Position numbers and translations under genes: made by a program. Below, in pieces: positions 53,323 to 63,092 of a stretch of DNA of 64,000 nt. Position 1 is the stretch's first letter, and every line of letters begins with the position of its first letter. The notes below the pieces were generated by a model, which was not told where the DNA came from, ran no database searches, and saw only the letters and a program-made list of their open reading frames with translations. Origin of the DNA: Rhizobium jaguaris (lineage in GTDB: Bacteria; Pseudomonadota; Alphaproteobacteria; Rhizobiales; Rhizobiaceae); assembly GCF_003627755.1 (NCBI RefSeq), contig NZ_CP032694.1, forward strand, positions 2,471,501 through 2,535,500, written 5' to 3'.

Positions 53323-54354
53323 TCACAGTCGCCATGCCGACCGAATTGCGACCGCATAGACATCGCCTGGTTTCACCGCTTCGCGGCTATAGGCCCTCAG
53401 CATCTGACCATCCGGCAGCGACAGCCGCAGCGCGTAGCGTTCGCCCTCGTAAAGAACGGCGTCCACCTTGCAGGAAATGCCATCGGCATCGGCAACAACG
53501 TCTTCGGGCCGTACGAGGATGTCCGCATGCACCGCCTTGCCCCCCTGCTCTCTCCAGATCATCTTCAGCGTCGTCCAATCGATAAGCCGCGGCTTACCGT
53601 CCGGGACGCCAAGCGACAGGATCGCACCCTGCCCCACCAATCCGCCGACCAGCCGGCCCTCCGGCCGGGCATAGATCTCCGCCGGCGCCGCGACCTGCAG
53701 CAGCCGTCCCTCGGACATGACGGCGACATCGGTCGCCAGAGCCATGGCCTCGCTCTGATCATGCGTGACATAGACCATGGTGGCGCCGGAGCGCTGATGG
53801 AATTCGCGGAAGGTCTCTTCCATTTCCTTCTTCAGGTGGCGGTCGAGATTGGCGAGAGGCTCGTCCAACAGCACGACGTCGGGCGACGTCACCAGGCAGC
53901 GTGCCAGTGCTACGCGCTGACGCTGTCCGCCAGAAAGATCCGCAGGCCGCCATTCGGCATAGTCTTCCAGCCGTACGGTCGACAGCGCCTCACGCACCTT
54001 CTGGCGATAGCGCTCGCCGGAAATGCCGCGCACTTTGAGGGGGTAACCCACATTGTCTGCAACGTTCATATGCGGCCAGAGCGCGTAGGATTGGAATACC
54101 ATCGCCATGTTGCGCCGCTCCGGCGGTAACATCTTGGCGGCATCTGCCAGCAGGCGTTCACCGAGATGGATCGAACCATCCGTCGGCTGCTCGAATCCGG
54201 CGATCATTCTCAGCACTGTGGTCTTGCCGCAACCGGACGGCCCGAGCAGTGCCAGGAAACCGCCTTCGCGAACCTCCAGCGACAGCGCCTTGACAGCCGG
54301 GCGACCGCCCGTGCCGAAATCCTTGCTGACGTGATTGAGGATCAGCTTCGCCAC
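53323..54354 (-). CDS. ABC transporter ATP-binding protein, ferric-iron (FbpC/PotA) type
   Basis: A 343-residue ATPase with Walker A GPSGCGKTTVLRMIAGFEQP, signature LSGGQRQRVALARCL and Walker B VVLLDEPLANLDRHLK, followed by an OB-type regulatory domain (DILVRPEDVVADADGISCKV). The 3' domain is typical of importers for iron, spermidine or sugars. The gene overlaps the permease gene by 13 bases, confirming the operon order binding protein, permease, ATPase (minus strand). Confidence 0.9.
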   Translation of the reverse strand: MAKLILNHVSKDFGTGGRPAVKALSLEVREGGFLALLGPSGCGKTTVLRMIAGFEQPTDGSIHLGERLLADAAKMLPPERRNMAMVFQSYALWPHMNVADNVGYPLKVRGISGERYRQKVREALSTVRLEDYAEWRPADLSGGQRQRVALARCLVTSPDVVLLDEPLANLDRHLKKEMEETFREFHQRSGATMVYVTHDQSEAMALATDVAVMSEGRLLQVAAPAEIYARPEGRLVGGLVGQGAILSLGVPDGKPRLIDWTTLKMIWREQGGKAVHADILVRPEDVVADADGISCKVDAVLYEGERYALRLSLPDGQMLRAYSREAVKPGDVYAVAIRSAWRL

Positions 54355-56036
54355 GGCACCACTCCTTTCGGCAGGCGCTTGGCCAGGATTTCCAAGAGCA
54401 GCATCATGGTGACGACCATGGCGATGACGATGACCGACATGGCGGAGGCAAGATCAGCGCTGCCGCCATCGTCGAGGTTGTAGATGACCACGCCGAGCGT
54501 CTGCGTGCCCGCCGACCAGAGCAAGGCGGAAACGGTCAGCTCGTTGCAGGCGATGAGGAAGACCAGAATTACCGACGCGCCCGCCGCCGGTGCGATCAGC
54601 GGTACGATGATATCGGCCAGGCGGCGGAAGAAGCCGGCGCCCGAGAGGCGCGCAGCCTCCTCCAATGCTGGATCGAGCTGCAGAAAGGCGCTCATTACCG
54701 GCTTGAGGCTGACGGCGAAATAGGCCGAGAAATAGGCGAGCAGAATGATCCAGATAGTGCCGTAGAGCGTGATGTTGAGGACGGGCAACGGTGCTGCGAA
54801 AACCAGGATGAAACAGACGGCGACGATGATCCCCGGCAGCGAATAGGGAATCTCGATCAATCCGCCGACGATCCGGCTCAGCATATCCTTGCGTCGCGTC
54901 AGACAGTAGGCGGCCAGGACAGTCACTGCCAGGAGACCAAGTGCCGTCATCCCGGCGAGGAACAAGGAATTGGAAAAGGCGACGCGCGTCACTGCCTGCC
55001 GAAAGAGGATTTCAGTAAAGGCATGCAAGGATGCCGTCTTGAAGGTCAGCGGCACACCATAGGCCGGCACCAGCGCGCCGGCGACCAGCGCGAAGAACGG
55101 CGCGACCAGCATGATGAACAGGATCGCCCAAAGCAGCGGCATGACGGCAAGACGCCAGCGGCCGAGCGCGAATGCGGCGGAAGCGCCGGAGAGGCCGATG
55201 ACGCGATAATCCCGCCCCTTCAGGGCCTTGCCCTGTACCGCCAGGCCCGCAACCGAAATCACCGCGATCATCGCCGACAGCACGGCGATGTCACCGAAGG
55301 TGCGCGGGCCAAAGCTCGAGAATTTCGTGAAGATCAGCGTCGACAAGGTGAAGATCGAAGCTGGGATGCCGAGAATGGCGGGGATGCCGAAATTGCCGAT
55401 CGACGAGACGAAGGCAATGGCGGCACCAGCAATGACACCGGGCAGTGACAGCGGCAGGATAATGTCGCGAAACACACGAAATCCCGAAGCGCCGGACAGC
55501 CTGGCCGCCTCGACGCCATCGCGCGGCAATGCCATCAGGCCAGCCCGGAGCGCCAGGTAGACCAGCGGCGCGTGCTGCACACCATAGAGCAGCGCTATAC
55601 CGCCGACGGAATAAAGCGGCTGCGGCGAGCCGAGCGGCGGGGCGATGTGCAGCGCCTTCAACAGAGGGCTGGATGGACCCGACATCTGTACCCAGGCGAG
55701 CGCAGTTACCTGCGGCGGGATCATCATCGGCAGGACGAAGAGAAAGCCAAGCGGCCCGCTGCCCGGAATATCGGTCAAGGTTAGGAGGAAAGCGAAAAGG
55801 CAGCCGAGCAGCACGGAAATGACCGTACCTAACACGGCTGTCTCGACCGTGTACCAGGCTGCGCGCCAGAGGGCGGGATCGGAGATCAGTTCGTAGGCAC
55901 CGCCACGCAGCAGCGCCTCGATCCCAGCCTGCGCCAGCCGCGCCAGTGGCAGCACGCTCAGCAGCATCACGATGGTAACGACAAAAGGAAACAGCCAGGC
56001 TGGCTGGCTGTTTCCCCTACGCACATATCCGTACAT
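54342..56036 (-). CDS. Iron-type ABC transporter permease (FbpB), two transport domains
   Basis: A 564-residue permease with two consecutive binding-protein-dependent domains, about twelve membrane helices in total. The EAA-like loops are visible as EAARLSGASGFRVFRDIILP and EEAARLSGAGFFRRLADIIV. ATG at 56036 has GGACGG upstream; a GTG at 56057 overlapping the binding-protein stop (GTGA) is an equally good start. Together with neighbours it forms an FbpABC-type importer of ferric iron or another anion. The substrate cannot be fixed from sequence. Confidence 0.85.
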   Translation of the reverse strand: MYGYVRRGNSQPAWLFPFVVTIVMLLSVLPLARLAQAGIEALLRGGAYELISDPALWRAAWYTVETAVLGTVISVLLGCLFAFLLTLTDIPGSGPLGFLFVLPMMIPPQVTALAWVQMSGPSSPLLKALHIAPPLGSPQPLYSVGGIALLYGVQHAPLVYLALRAGLMALPRDGVEAARLSGASGFRVFRDIILPLSLPGVIAGAAIAFVSSIGNFGIPAILGIPASIFTLSTLIFTKFSSFGPRTFGDIAVLSAMIAVISVAGLAVQGKALKGRDYRVIGLSGASAAFALGRWRLAVMPLLWAILFIMLVAPFFALVAGALVPAYGVPLTFKTASLHAFTEILFRQAVTRVAFSNSLFLAGMTALGLLAVTVLAAYCLTRRKDMLSRIVGGLIEIPYSLPGIIVAVCFILVFAAPLPVLNITLYGTIWIILLAYFSAYFAVSLKPVMSAFLQLDPALEEAARLSGAGFFRRLADIIVPLIAPAAGASVILVFLIACNELTVSALLWSAGTQTLGVVIYNLDDGGSADLASAMSVIVIAMVVTMMLLLEILAKRLPKGVVPWRS

Positions 56037-56053
56037 CGACCGTCCAGATTGGA

Positions 56054-57034
56054 TCACTTCGATCCGTAGTAGGAAGAGAAGGTCTTCAGATCCTGGTCGG
56101 TATTCTTCAGAGCTTCGGCCGCATTCAACGGCAAAACCTTGATGCTGTCACGCGCCGGGAAACCTGCGGGCAACTGCATGCCGTTGCGGGCCGGAATATA
56201 GCCGAGCTTCAGGAAACCCTGCTGGCCTTTTTCGGACAGAGCATAGTCGACGAACTTCTTGGCGGCGTCGACATGCTTGGCACTGGCGAGGATACCGACC
56301 GGCTCGGTCACGGCCGAAACACCTTCGGTCGGGAAAACGAATTCCAGCGGCGCGCCCTTGGCCTTTTCGCGAATCGGCATGTAGTCGACGATCATGCCGT
56401 AAGCCTTCTCGCCGGAAGCGACGGCCTTCAGCACCGCGCCATTGCCACCGGAAGCGATTGCACCGTTGGCGGCAAGGTTCTTGTAGAAGTCCCAGCCGAG
56501 GCTGCCGACGCCGGCAAGCGTCTGTGCGTGAATGAGAGCAGCACCCGAAGCAAGCGGGCTCGGCATGGCAACGAGACCCTTGGCTTCCGGCTTGGTCAGA
56601 TCCTGCCAGCTCGTCGGCTTCATCGAAGCGGCCGTGTTGTAGACGATGCCGGTGGTGATCAGCTTGGTGGAGTAGTAATAGCCGTCGGCGTCATAGAGAG
56701 CCGGGTCGTAATTCGCGGCTTCCGGCGATTTGTAGGCCATCAGTTTGCCGGCTTCCTTCAAGCGCTCCAGCGTCACCGTGTCGGCGATCAGGAGCACGTC
56801 GGCCACCGGAGCGCCAGCCTGCATTTCAGCCTGCAGCTTGGCAATGATCTGCGGGGTGCCGTCGCGAACCCAATCGACCTTGATGCCGGGATTGGCAGCC
56901 ATGAAACCATCCACGGTTGCCTGCGCATCCTCGTTCGGCTGGCTGGTGTAGAGCACGAGATCGGCGGCAACGGCCGAGCCGGAGAAAAGGGCGACGGCCA
57001 GCAGGCCGGCTAAAGCAGAAACAAACGTTTTCAT
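56054..57034 (-). CDS. Iron-type periplasmic binding protein (FbpA/FutA-like)
   Basis: A 326-residue periplasmic binding protein. The signal peptide is MKTFVSALAGLLAVALFSGS...AVA followed by ADLVLYTSQ. The mature domain resembles ferric-iron/AfuA binding proteins (TVDGFMAANPGIKVDWVRDG, ADVLLIADTVTLERLKEAGK), but the two adjacent Tyr residues that bind Fe(III) cannot be placed with confidence (SSYYGSK and DGYYYSTKL are candidates). The first gene of the operon. A 173-base control region separates it from the aldo/keto reductase gene. Confidence 0.85.
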   Translation of the reverse strand: MKTFVSALAGLLAVALFSGSAVAADLVLYTSQPNEDAQATVDGFMAANPGIKVDWVRDGTPQIIAKLQAEMQAGAPVADVLLIADTVTLERLKEAGKLMAYKSPEAANYDPALYDADGYYYSTKLITTGIVYNTAASMKPTSWQDLTKPEAKGLVAMPSPLASGAALIHAQTLAGVGSLGWDFYKNLAANGAIASGGNGAVLKAVASGEKAYGMIVDYMPIREKAKGAPLEFVFPTEGVSAVTEPVGILASAKHVDAAKKFVDYALSEKGQQGFLKLGYIPARNGMQLPAGFPARDSIKVLPLNAAEALKNTDQDLKTFSSYYGSK

Positions 57035-57207
57035 GAAGCGTCCTCGACGGGTTATCTGACGGGTTCCTTAGCCGGGCCGGTTAACATGATTGTGACAATT
57101 CGCAACTGTGGACCGAACCGTTCATACTATCATTCGACCTTGACCGCCGATGCCCCGCTCTATTTCCTAGCGCACGAATTTCAGGCCTGATTTTGGAGGG
57201 TAAATCT

Positions 57208-58266
57208 ATGGAATATCGTCTGCTTGGCCGCTCCGGCCTCAAAGTTTCGACCATCACCATGGGCACCATGACCTTCGGCGGCGTCGGCTGGGCGAAGACC
57301 GTCGGCGATCTTGGCGTCAGCGAGGCGAAACGACTCGTCGACATGTGCCTCGATGCCGGCGTCAACCTGATCGACACTGCCGATGTCTACTCGCAAGGGG
57401 CCTCAGAAGAAATCCTCGGCGAGATCATCGGCGGCCGCCGCAAGAATGGCGTGCTGATTGCCACCAAGGCTCGCTTCTCGATGGGCCAGGGCGTCAACGA
57501 TGCCGGCTCCTCTCGCCAGCACCTGATCCAGGCCTGCGAAGCCAGCCTGAAGCGCATGAAGACCGATGTTATCGATCTTTATCAGTTGCATGAATGGGAC
57601 GGCCAGACGCCGCTCGAAGAAACGATGGAGGCACTCGACACGCTCGTCCGTCAGGGCAAAGTGCGTTATATCGGCTGCTCGAATTTTTCCGGCTGGCACA
57701 TCATGAAGGCGCTCGGCGTCAGCGAGCGCGACAAGCGCGAACGCTTCGTCAGCCAACAGATCCACTACACGCTCGAAGCGCGTGACGCCGAATACGAGCT
57801 GCTGCCGGTCAGCATCGATCAAGGGCTCGGCGTCCTCGTCTGGAGCCCGATCGCCGGCGGCCTTCTCTCCGGCAAGCATCGCCGCAACCAGGCGACGCCG
57901 GAAGGCACCCGCCAGTTCGCGGGCTGGACGGAACCGCCGATCCGCGATGAGAACCGCCTGTGGAACATCGTCGATACGCTGGTGGAGATTGCCGATGGCC
58001 GTGGCGTCTCGGCCGCGCAAGTGGCACTCGCCTGGCTGATCGGCCGCAAGGGCGTAACCTCAGTTATCATCGGCGGCCGCACGGACGCGCAATTCAAGGA
58101 CAATCTCGCCAGCGCCGAGCTGAAGCTGACGGAAGAAGAGCGCAAGCGCCTCGACGACGTGAGCCTGCCGCCGCTGCTTTATCCCTACTGGCACCAGCGC
58201 AATACCGCGAGCGACCGGCTCGGCGAGGCCGACCTGTCGCTCATCGCGCCGCATTTGGCAAAGTGA
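57208..58266 (+). CDS. Aldo/keto reductase
   Basis: A 352-residue NADPH-dependent oxidoreductase. MEYRLLGRSGLKVSTITMGT opens the barrel; the catalytic tetrad is visible as LIDTADVYSQGASEEILGEI (Asp/Tyr), VLIATKARFS (Lys) and DLYQLHEWDG (His-like). The nucleotide-binding C-terminus is SVIIGGRTDAQFKDNLAS. GGAGGG lies 8 bases before ATG 57208, whereas an earlier TTG at 57193 is too close. It is preceded by a likely shared promoter region with the divergent importer. Confidence 0.88.
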   Translation: MEYRLLGRSGLKVSTITMGTMTFGGVGWAKTVGDLGVSEAKRLVDMCLDAGVNLIDTADVYSQGASEEILGEIIGGRRKNGVLIATKARFSMGQGVNDAGSSRQHLIQACEASLKRMKTDVIDLYQLHEWDGQTPLEETMEALDTLVRQGKVRYIGCSNFSGWHIMKALGVSERDKRERFVSQQIHYTLEARDAEYELLPVSIDQGLGVLVWSPIAGGLLSGKHRRNQATPEGTRQFAGWTEPPIRDENRLWNIVDTLVEIADGRGVSAAQVALAWLIGRKGVTSVIIGGRTDAQFKDNLASAELKLTEEERKRLDDVSLPPLLYPYWHQRNTASDRLGEADLSLIAPHLAK

Positions 58267-58272
58267 GAAACT

Positions 58273-58411
58273 CCTTCTCCCCTCGGGGAGAAGGTGCCCG
58301 AAGGGCGGATGAGGGGGACACCTCGCATCGCGGCAAGCGCAAGGCAATCCTTACGGTGCAACGCCCCCTCAGCCCGAGCTTCGCTCGACCTTCTCCCCGC
58401 TGGGGAGAAGG
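58273..58411. repeat. Rhizobial intergenic mosaic-like repeat (RIME type)
   Basis: Two palindromic ends bracket a 139-base element: CCTTCTCCCCTCGGGGAGAA (58273-) and CCTTCTCCCCGCTGGGGAGA (58389-). Inside are GGCGGATGAGGGGG and its inverted partner CCCCCTCAGCCC. From general knowledge this is one of the widespread rhizobial intergenic mosaic elements (RIME-like). It sits between two converging genes. Confidence 0.75.
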
Positions 58412-58428
58412 TAAAAATTGAAGGAAAA

Positions 58429-59658
58429 CTAAGCCGCCATCGCCCCGATTTCGCTCGCGATCAACTTGCCGAGCCGCGAGATCCCCTGATCGATCATCTG
58501 ATCATTGGCGCAGGAGAAGCTGACGCGGAAGGTGTTGGGGCCAGAGCCGTCGGCGAAGAAAGCCTGGCCAGGCACGAAGGCCACCTTCGCCGTCTCCAGC
58601 GATTTTGCCAGCAGTTTTGCCCCGTCCATGCCCTTCGGCAGGGTGATCCAGACGAACATGCCGCCCTCGGGCTTCGTCCAGCTCGTACCTTCAGGCATAT
58701 ATTTCGCAAGCGCGGCCAGCATACAATCGCGGCGATGGCTGTAGGTCTTGCGGATCTTGGCGACCTGCGCATCGAAGCCGCGTTCGGCGACCTGATGGAT
58801 GGCAATCTGGTTGATGGTCGAGGAATGCAGGTCGGCCGCCTGCTTCATCAGCACCAATTTGCGAATGACCGGTGCATTGGCAACGACGAAACCAACACGA
58901 AGACCCGGCGCCAAAGTCTTGGAAAAGCTGCCGCAATAGATCGTCCGTGTATCGTTGATATTGCCCTTGCGGGCAATTTCCAGCGCCAGGATCGGCGGGA
59001 TCGCCTCACCGTCATAACGTAGCGACTGATAGGCGGCGTCTTCGATGATGGCGATATCCAGCTCGTCGGCGAGATCGATCAGCTTTTCGCGAGAAGCGAG
59101 ATCGACAGTCTCACCGGTCGGATTGGCGAAATCGGCGGAGAGATAGGCGAATTTCACCTTGCCGCCCGCCTGCTCGGCCGCCGCGCGGTAGGAGGCCGGC
59201 GTGCGGTTGCCGTTCGGGGTGAGCTGATCATAGGTCGGCTCATAGGCATTGAAGGCCTGCAACGCGCCGAGATAGGTCGGCGCGGTGACGAGTGCCGTGT
59301 CCTTCGGCGACAGGAAAAGCTTACCGAGATAATCGAGACCCTGTTGCGAACCGGAAACGATGAAGACGTTTTCGAGTTCGCAGGGAACACCAAGCGCCAC
59401 CATCTGGCTGACCAGCCATTCGCGCAGCGGCTTGTAGCCCTCACTGACCGAATATTGCAGCGCCGCATTGACGGCCGGACCGGAAAAGATGTCCGCATAA
59501 GCCTGCTTGAATTCCTGGTCCGGAAACAGAGCCGGATCGGGAATGCCGCCGGCGAACGAGATGATGTCCGGACGCTCCAGCAGTTTCAGCAATTCGCGGA
59601 TTTCGGAGGCACGCATACGGCTCGAGCGCGTCGCAAAGATATTTTCCCAATTCAACAC
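58429..59658 (-). CDS. PLP-dependent aminotransferase (2-aminoadipate type)
   Basis: A 409-residue class I/II aminotransferase. MLNWENIFATRSSRMRASEI opens it, the substrate-facing DLASREKLIDLADELDIAII and the PLP lysine SFSKTLAPGLRVGF follow, and the C-terminal small domain contains FRVSFSCANDQMIDQGI. It resembles LysN and other aminotransferases of the MocR-related fold without a regulator domain. The amino acid substrate is not clear; an aromatic or branched-chain role is possible. ATG at 59658. Confidence 0.85.
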   Translation of the reverse strand: MLNWENIFATRSSRMRASEIRELLKLLERPDIISFAGGIPDPALFPDQEFKQAYADIFSGPAVNAALQYSVSEGYKPLREWLVSQMVALGVPCELENVFIVSGSQQGLDYLGKLFLSPKDTALVTAPTYLGALQAFNAYEPTYDQLTPNGNRTPASYRAAAEQAGGKVKFAYLSADFANPTGETVDLASREKLIDLADELDIAIIEDAAYQSLRYDGEAIPPILALEIARKGNINDTRTIYCGSFSKTLAPGLRVGFVVANAPVIRKLVLMKQAADLHSSTINQIAIHQVAERGFDAQVAKIRKTYSHRRDCMLAALAKYMPEGTSWTKPEGGMFVWITLPKGMDGAKLLAKSLETAKVAFVPGQAFFADGSGPNTFRVSFSCANDQMIDQGISRLGKLIASEIGAMAA

Positions 59659-59744
59659 GGGGATTCCTCGTAATTTTTAGTCTTTCCGCCACAAGATCAC
59701 GCAACAAACGATAAGTCAATAATGCTGACCTATTTTGTGCGCTC

Positions 59745-60158
59745 TCAAGAAGATTTATAGTCGAAAGGGTTGAGAACAGTGACGGGAAAGGTCGAGAAAT
59801 CGACGACATCCCGTGAAACGATAGTGAGATTATGAACCGATGCGGTCGCCGCGATCATTGCATCGGCAATCAGCGTCGGCGATTTGCAATGCATGAATTG
59901 CGCCCATCGGATCATGCATTCCGCGTCTAAGGAAATGACTCGAATTCCAAGCTTTAGACTATCCAGCCAACGCGTGAGTTCACTTGCTTTCTGCGGATCG
60001 GTTTCCCTAGTCAGTTCAATGCCGCGCTGGATCTCACCGATAGTAATGGCTGAAATTGCAAGATCGCCATCCCCAACGGTGCCTATCCAAGCAAGTACCG
60101 CACCATGAGGTTTCATCCTGCGTAGTTCGGAGACCACGTTCGTATCGAGCAAGTACAA
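59745..60158 (-). CDS. vapC: PIN-domain toxin (VapC family)
   Basis: A 137-residue endoribonuclease toxin. The acidic PIN residues are visible: MYLLDTNVVSELRR (Asp), ISAITIGEIQRGIEL (Glu) and a third set in SPTLIADAMIAATASVHN. It overlaps neither neighbour and is separated by 3 bases from the antitoxin gene upstream. The end FSTFPVTVLNPF is typical of the family. As a toxin of a type II toxin-antitoxin pair it would cut RNA when the antitoxin is degraded. Confidence 0.85.
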   Translation of the reverse strand: MYLLDTNVVSELRRMKPHGAVLAWIGTVGDGDLAISAITIGEIQRGIELTRETDPQKASELTRWLDSLKLGIRVISLDAECMIRWAQFMHCKSPTLIADAMIAATASVHNLTIVSRDVVDFSTFPVTVLNPFDYKSS

Positions 60159-60161
60159 CTA

Positions 60162-60422
60162 TCAACCCTCGCTCAGATTGATATCTCGCCATACCCATTC
60201 CTTGCGCGACGGGATATCGAGTTCGAATCTCGGTTCAGGCGCTAGGAGGACTTCTTTGGCTGATGGCTTTGCGCGCCTGTTCAATGCCTCCCATTCAGAA
60301 ACGGAAATAAGCACCGCTTTGGGTTCGCCTCTTTTCGAAACGAGCTGCGGTCCCTCTTCCAAAGAGGCATCGAGCATCTCACTGAATTTCGCTTTCGCGT
60401 CTTGAACTGGCCATTGCCGCAT
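60162..60422 (-). CDS. Phd/YefM-type antitoxin
   Basis: An 86-residue antitoxin. The N-terminal DNA-binding part (RQWPVQDAKAKFSEMLDASL) and SKRGEPKAVLISVSEWEALN are the Phd/YefM landmarks, while the C-terminal region should wrap around the toxin. ATG at 60422 has GGGAG 6 bases upstream; a longer frame to 60533 is a shadow. Two ACTAGT sites just upstream (60438-60455) are a candidate autorepressor operator. The two genes form one operon. Confidence 0.85.
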   Translation of the reverse strand: MRQWPVQDAKAKFSEMLDASLEEGPQLVSKRGEPKAVLISVSEWEALNRRAKPSAKEVLLAPEPRFELDIPSRKEWVWRDINLSEG

Positions 60423-60437
60423 AACACGCTCCCTCTG

Positions 60438-60455
60438 ACTAGTTTTAAGACTAGT
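60438..60455. promoter_or_regulatory. Candidate toxin-antitoxin operator, paired ACTAGT
   Basis: Two copies of the palindrome ACTAGT at 60438-60443 and 60450-60455 are separated by six bases, giving a 12-base period. They lie immediately upstream of the antitoxin start, where Phd/YefM-type proteins bind their own promoter. Regulation is inferred from position. Confidence 0.5.
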
Positions 60456-60594
60456 TACTTTTATAGCCCGTTCAAGCTCTAATTTCGCGTACAATCCTGC
60501 TATTCTAACAATTGGGCCTTGATGCGAGCGCAAAGGGCAGCAGTATTCGAGATAGAACTGCGATTAGTATGCCCTCAACCGAGCTGAAATCCCT

Positions 60595-61182
60595 ATGACG
60601 ACCGACGACCACACATCCTCTTTTTACGACGAAAACGCTGCCACCTATGCGGTGCGCGACCGCAGCCTGCCGCAGCGTCGGCTCGATGCCTTTCTGAATG
60701 CCCTCCCCGCCGGCGCGTCGATTCTCGAGCTTGGTTGCGGCGGCGGTCAGGACGCAGCCTATATGGTCGCGCAGGGCTTCAACGTCACGCCCATGGATGG
60801 TTCGGCGGAAATGGCCAGGCAGGCGGAAAAGTTGCTCGGAAAGCCGGTGATCGTTCGCAGGTTCGAAGAGCTGGAGGATGACCAAGCCTATGACGGTATT
60901 TGGGCCGAAGCATCCCTGCTGCATGTGCAACGATCGGATCTTCCGGAGATATTCAACCGTGTCCACAAAGCCCTGAAGAACGACGGCATATTTCACGCCG
61001 AGGGTTACGACAGCTTCGGCCGGTACTACAACTACCTTTCGGCCGACTGGCTGAACGATCTGCTGATCTCGACTGGCTGGGAAGAGATTTCACTCAACGA
61101 AACCGACGGTAGCGGCTATGATGGCAAGCCGACGAAATGGCTGCGGATGAGAGCCAGCAAAAGCATTTCATCGGCTACTTGA
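60595..61182 (+). CDS. Class I SAM-dependent methyltransferase
   Basis: A 195-residue methyltransferase. The AdoMet loop is ILELGCGGGQDAAYMVAQGF and the post-motif region DGIWAEASLLHVQRSDLPEI is typical of the class I fold. It resembles small-molecule or tellurite-resistance-type methyltransferases, but the substrate is unknown. ATG at 60595; the upstream ribosome site is weak. Divergent from the toxin-antitoxin operon, with which it shares a 172-base region. Confidence 0.8.
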   Translation: MTTDDHTSSFYDENAATYAVRDRSLPQRRLDAFLNALPAGASILELGCGGGQDAAYMVAQGFNVTPMDGSAEMARQAEKLLGKPVIVRRFEELEDDQAYDGIWAEASLLHVQRSDLPEIFNRVHKALKNDGIFHAEGYDSFGRYYNYLSADWLNDLLISTGWEEISLNETDGSGYDGKPTKWLRMRASKSISSAT

Positions 61183-61205
61183 GCCGTAAACATCTTGAAA
61201 CGTTC

Positions 61206-61235
61206 AGGGCCCGGGAAGTCTCCCTCCCCGGCCCT
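61206..61235. terminator. Candidate bidirectional terminator before ilvC end
   Basis: A hairpin pairs AGGGC-C-CGGG (61206-61215) with CCCG-GCCCT (61227-61235), with one bulged base, between the converging methyltransferase and ilvC genes. The T-tract is short. It is probably shared by both strands. Confidence 0.5.
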
Positions 61236-61263
61236 TCTCATTGCGGTATAGACCCGAAAAAGC

Positions 61264-62978
<1,715 letters not shown>

Positions 62979-62996
62979 GATGGCCACTCCCAAATG

Positions 62997-63012
62997 CGTA
63001 CCGTACGGTACG
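62997..63012. promoter_or_regulatory. Perfect 16-bp palindrome, TetR operator candidate
   Basis: CGTACCGTACGGTACG is its own reverse complement. It lies 19 bases before the TetR start and within the promoter of that gene. Binding by the adjacent TetR protein is inferred. Confidence 0.65.
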
Positions 63013-63092
63013 GTTCGCAGCAGGTTATGACTGAGGGCGAGGCGAGCGTCAAGCGGAATTCGTTGCTGCACCGCGTCAATAAGGCGAATGGA

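Noticed and set aside
52378..54129. Open frame of 583 codons on the plus strand
   Set aside because: Shadow of the dioxygenase and ABC ATPase genes; no family features.
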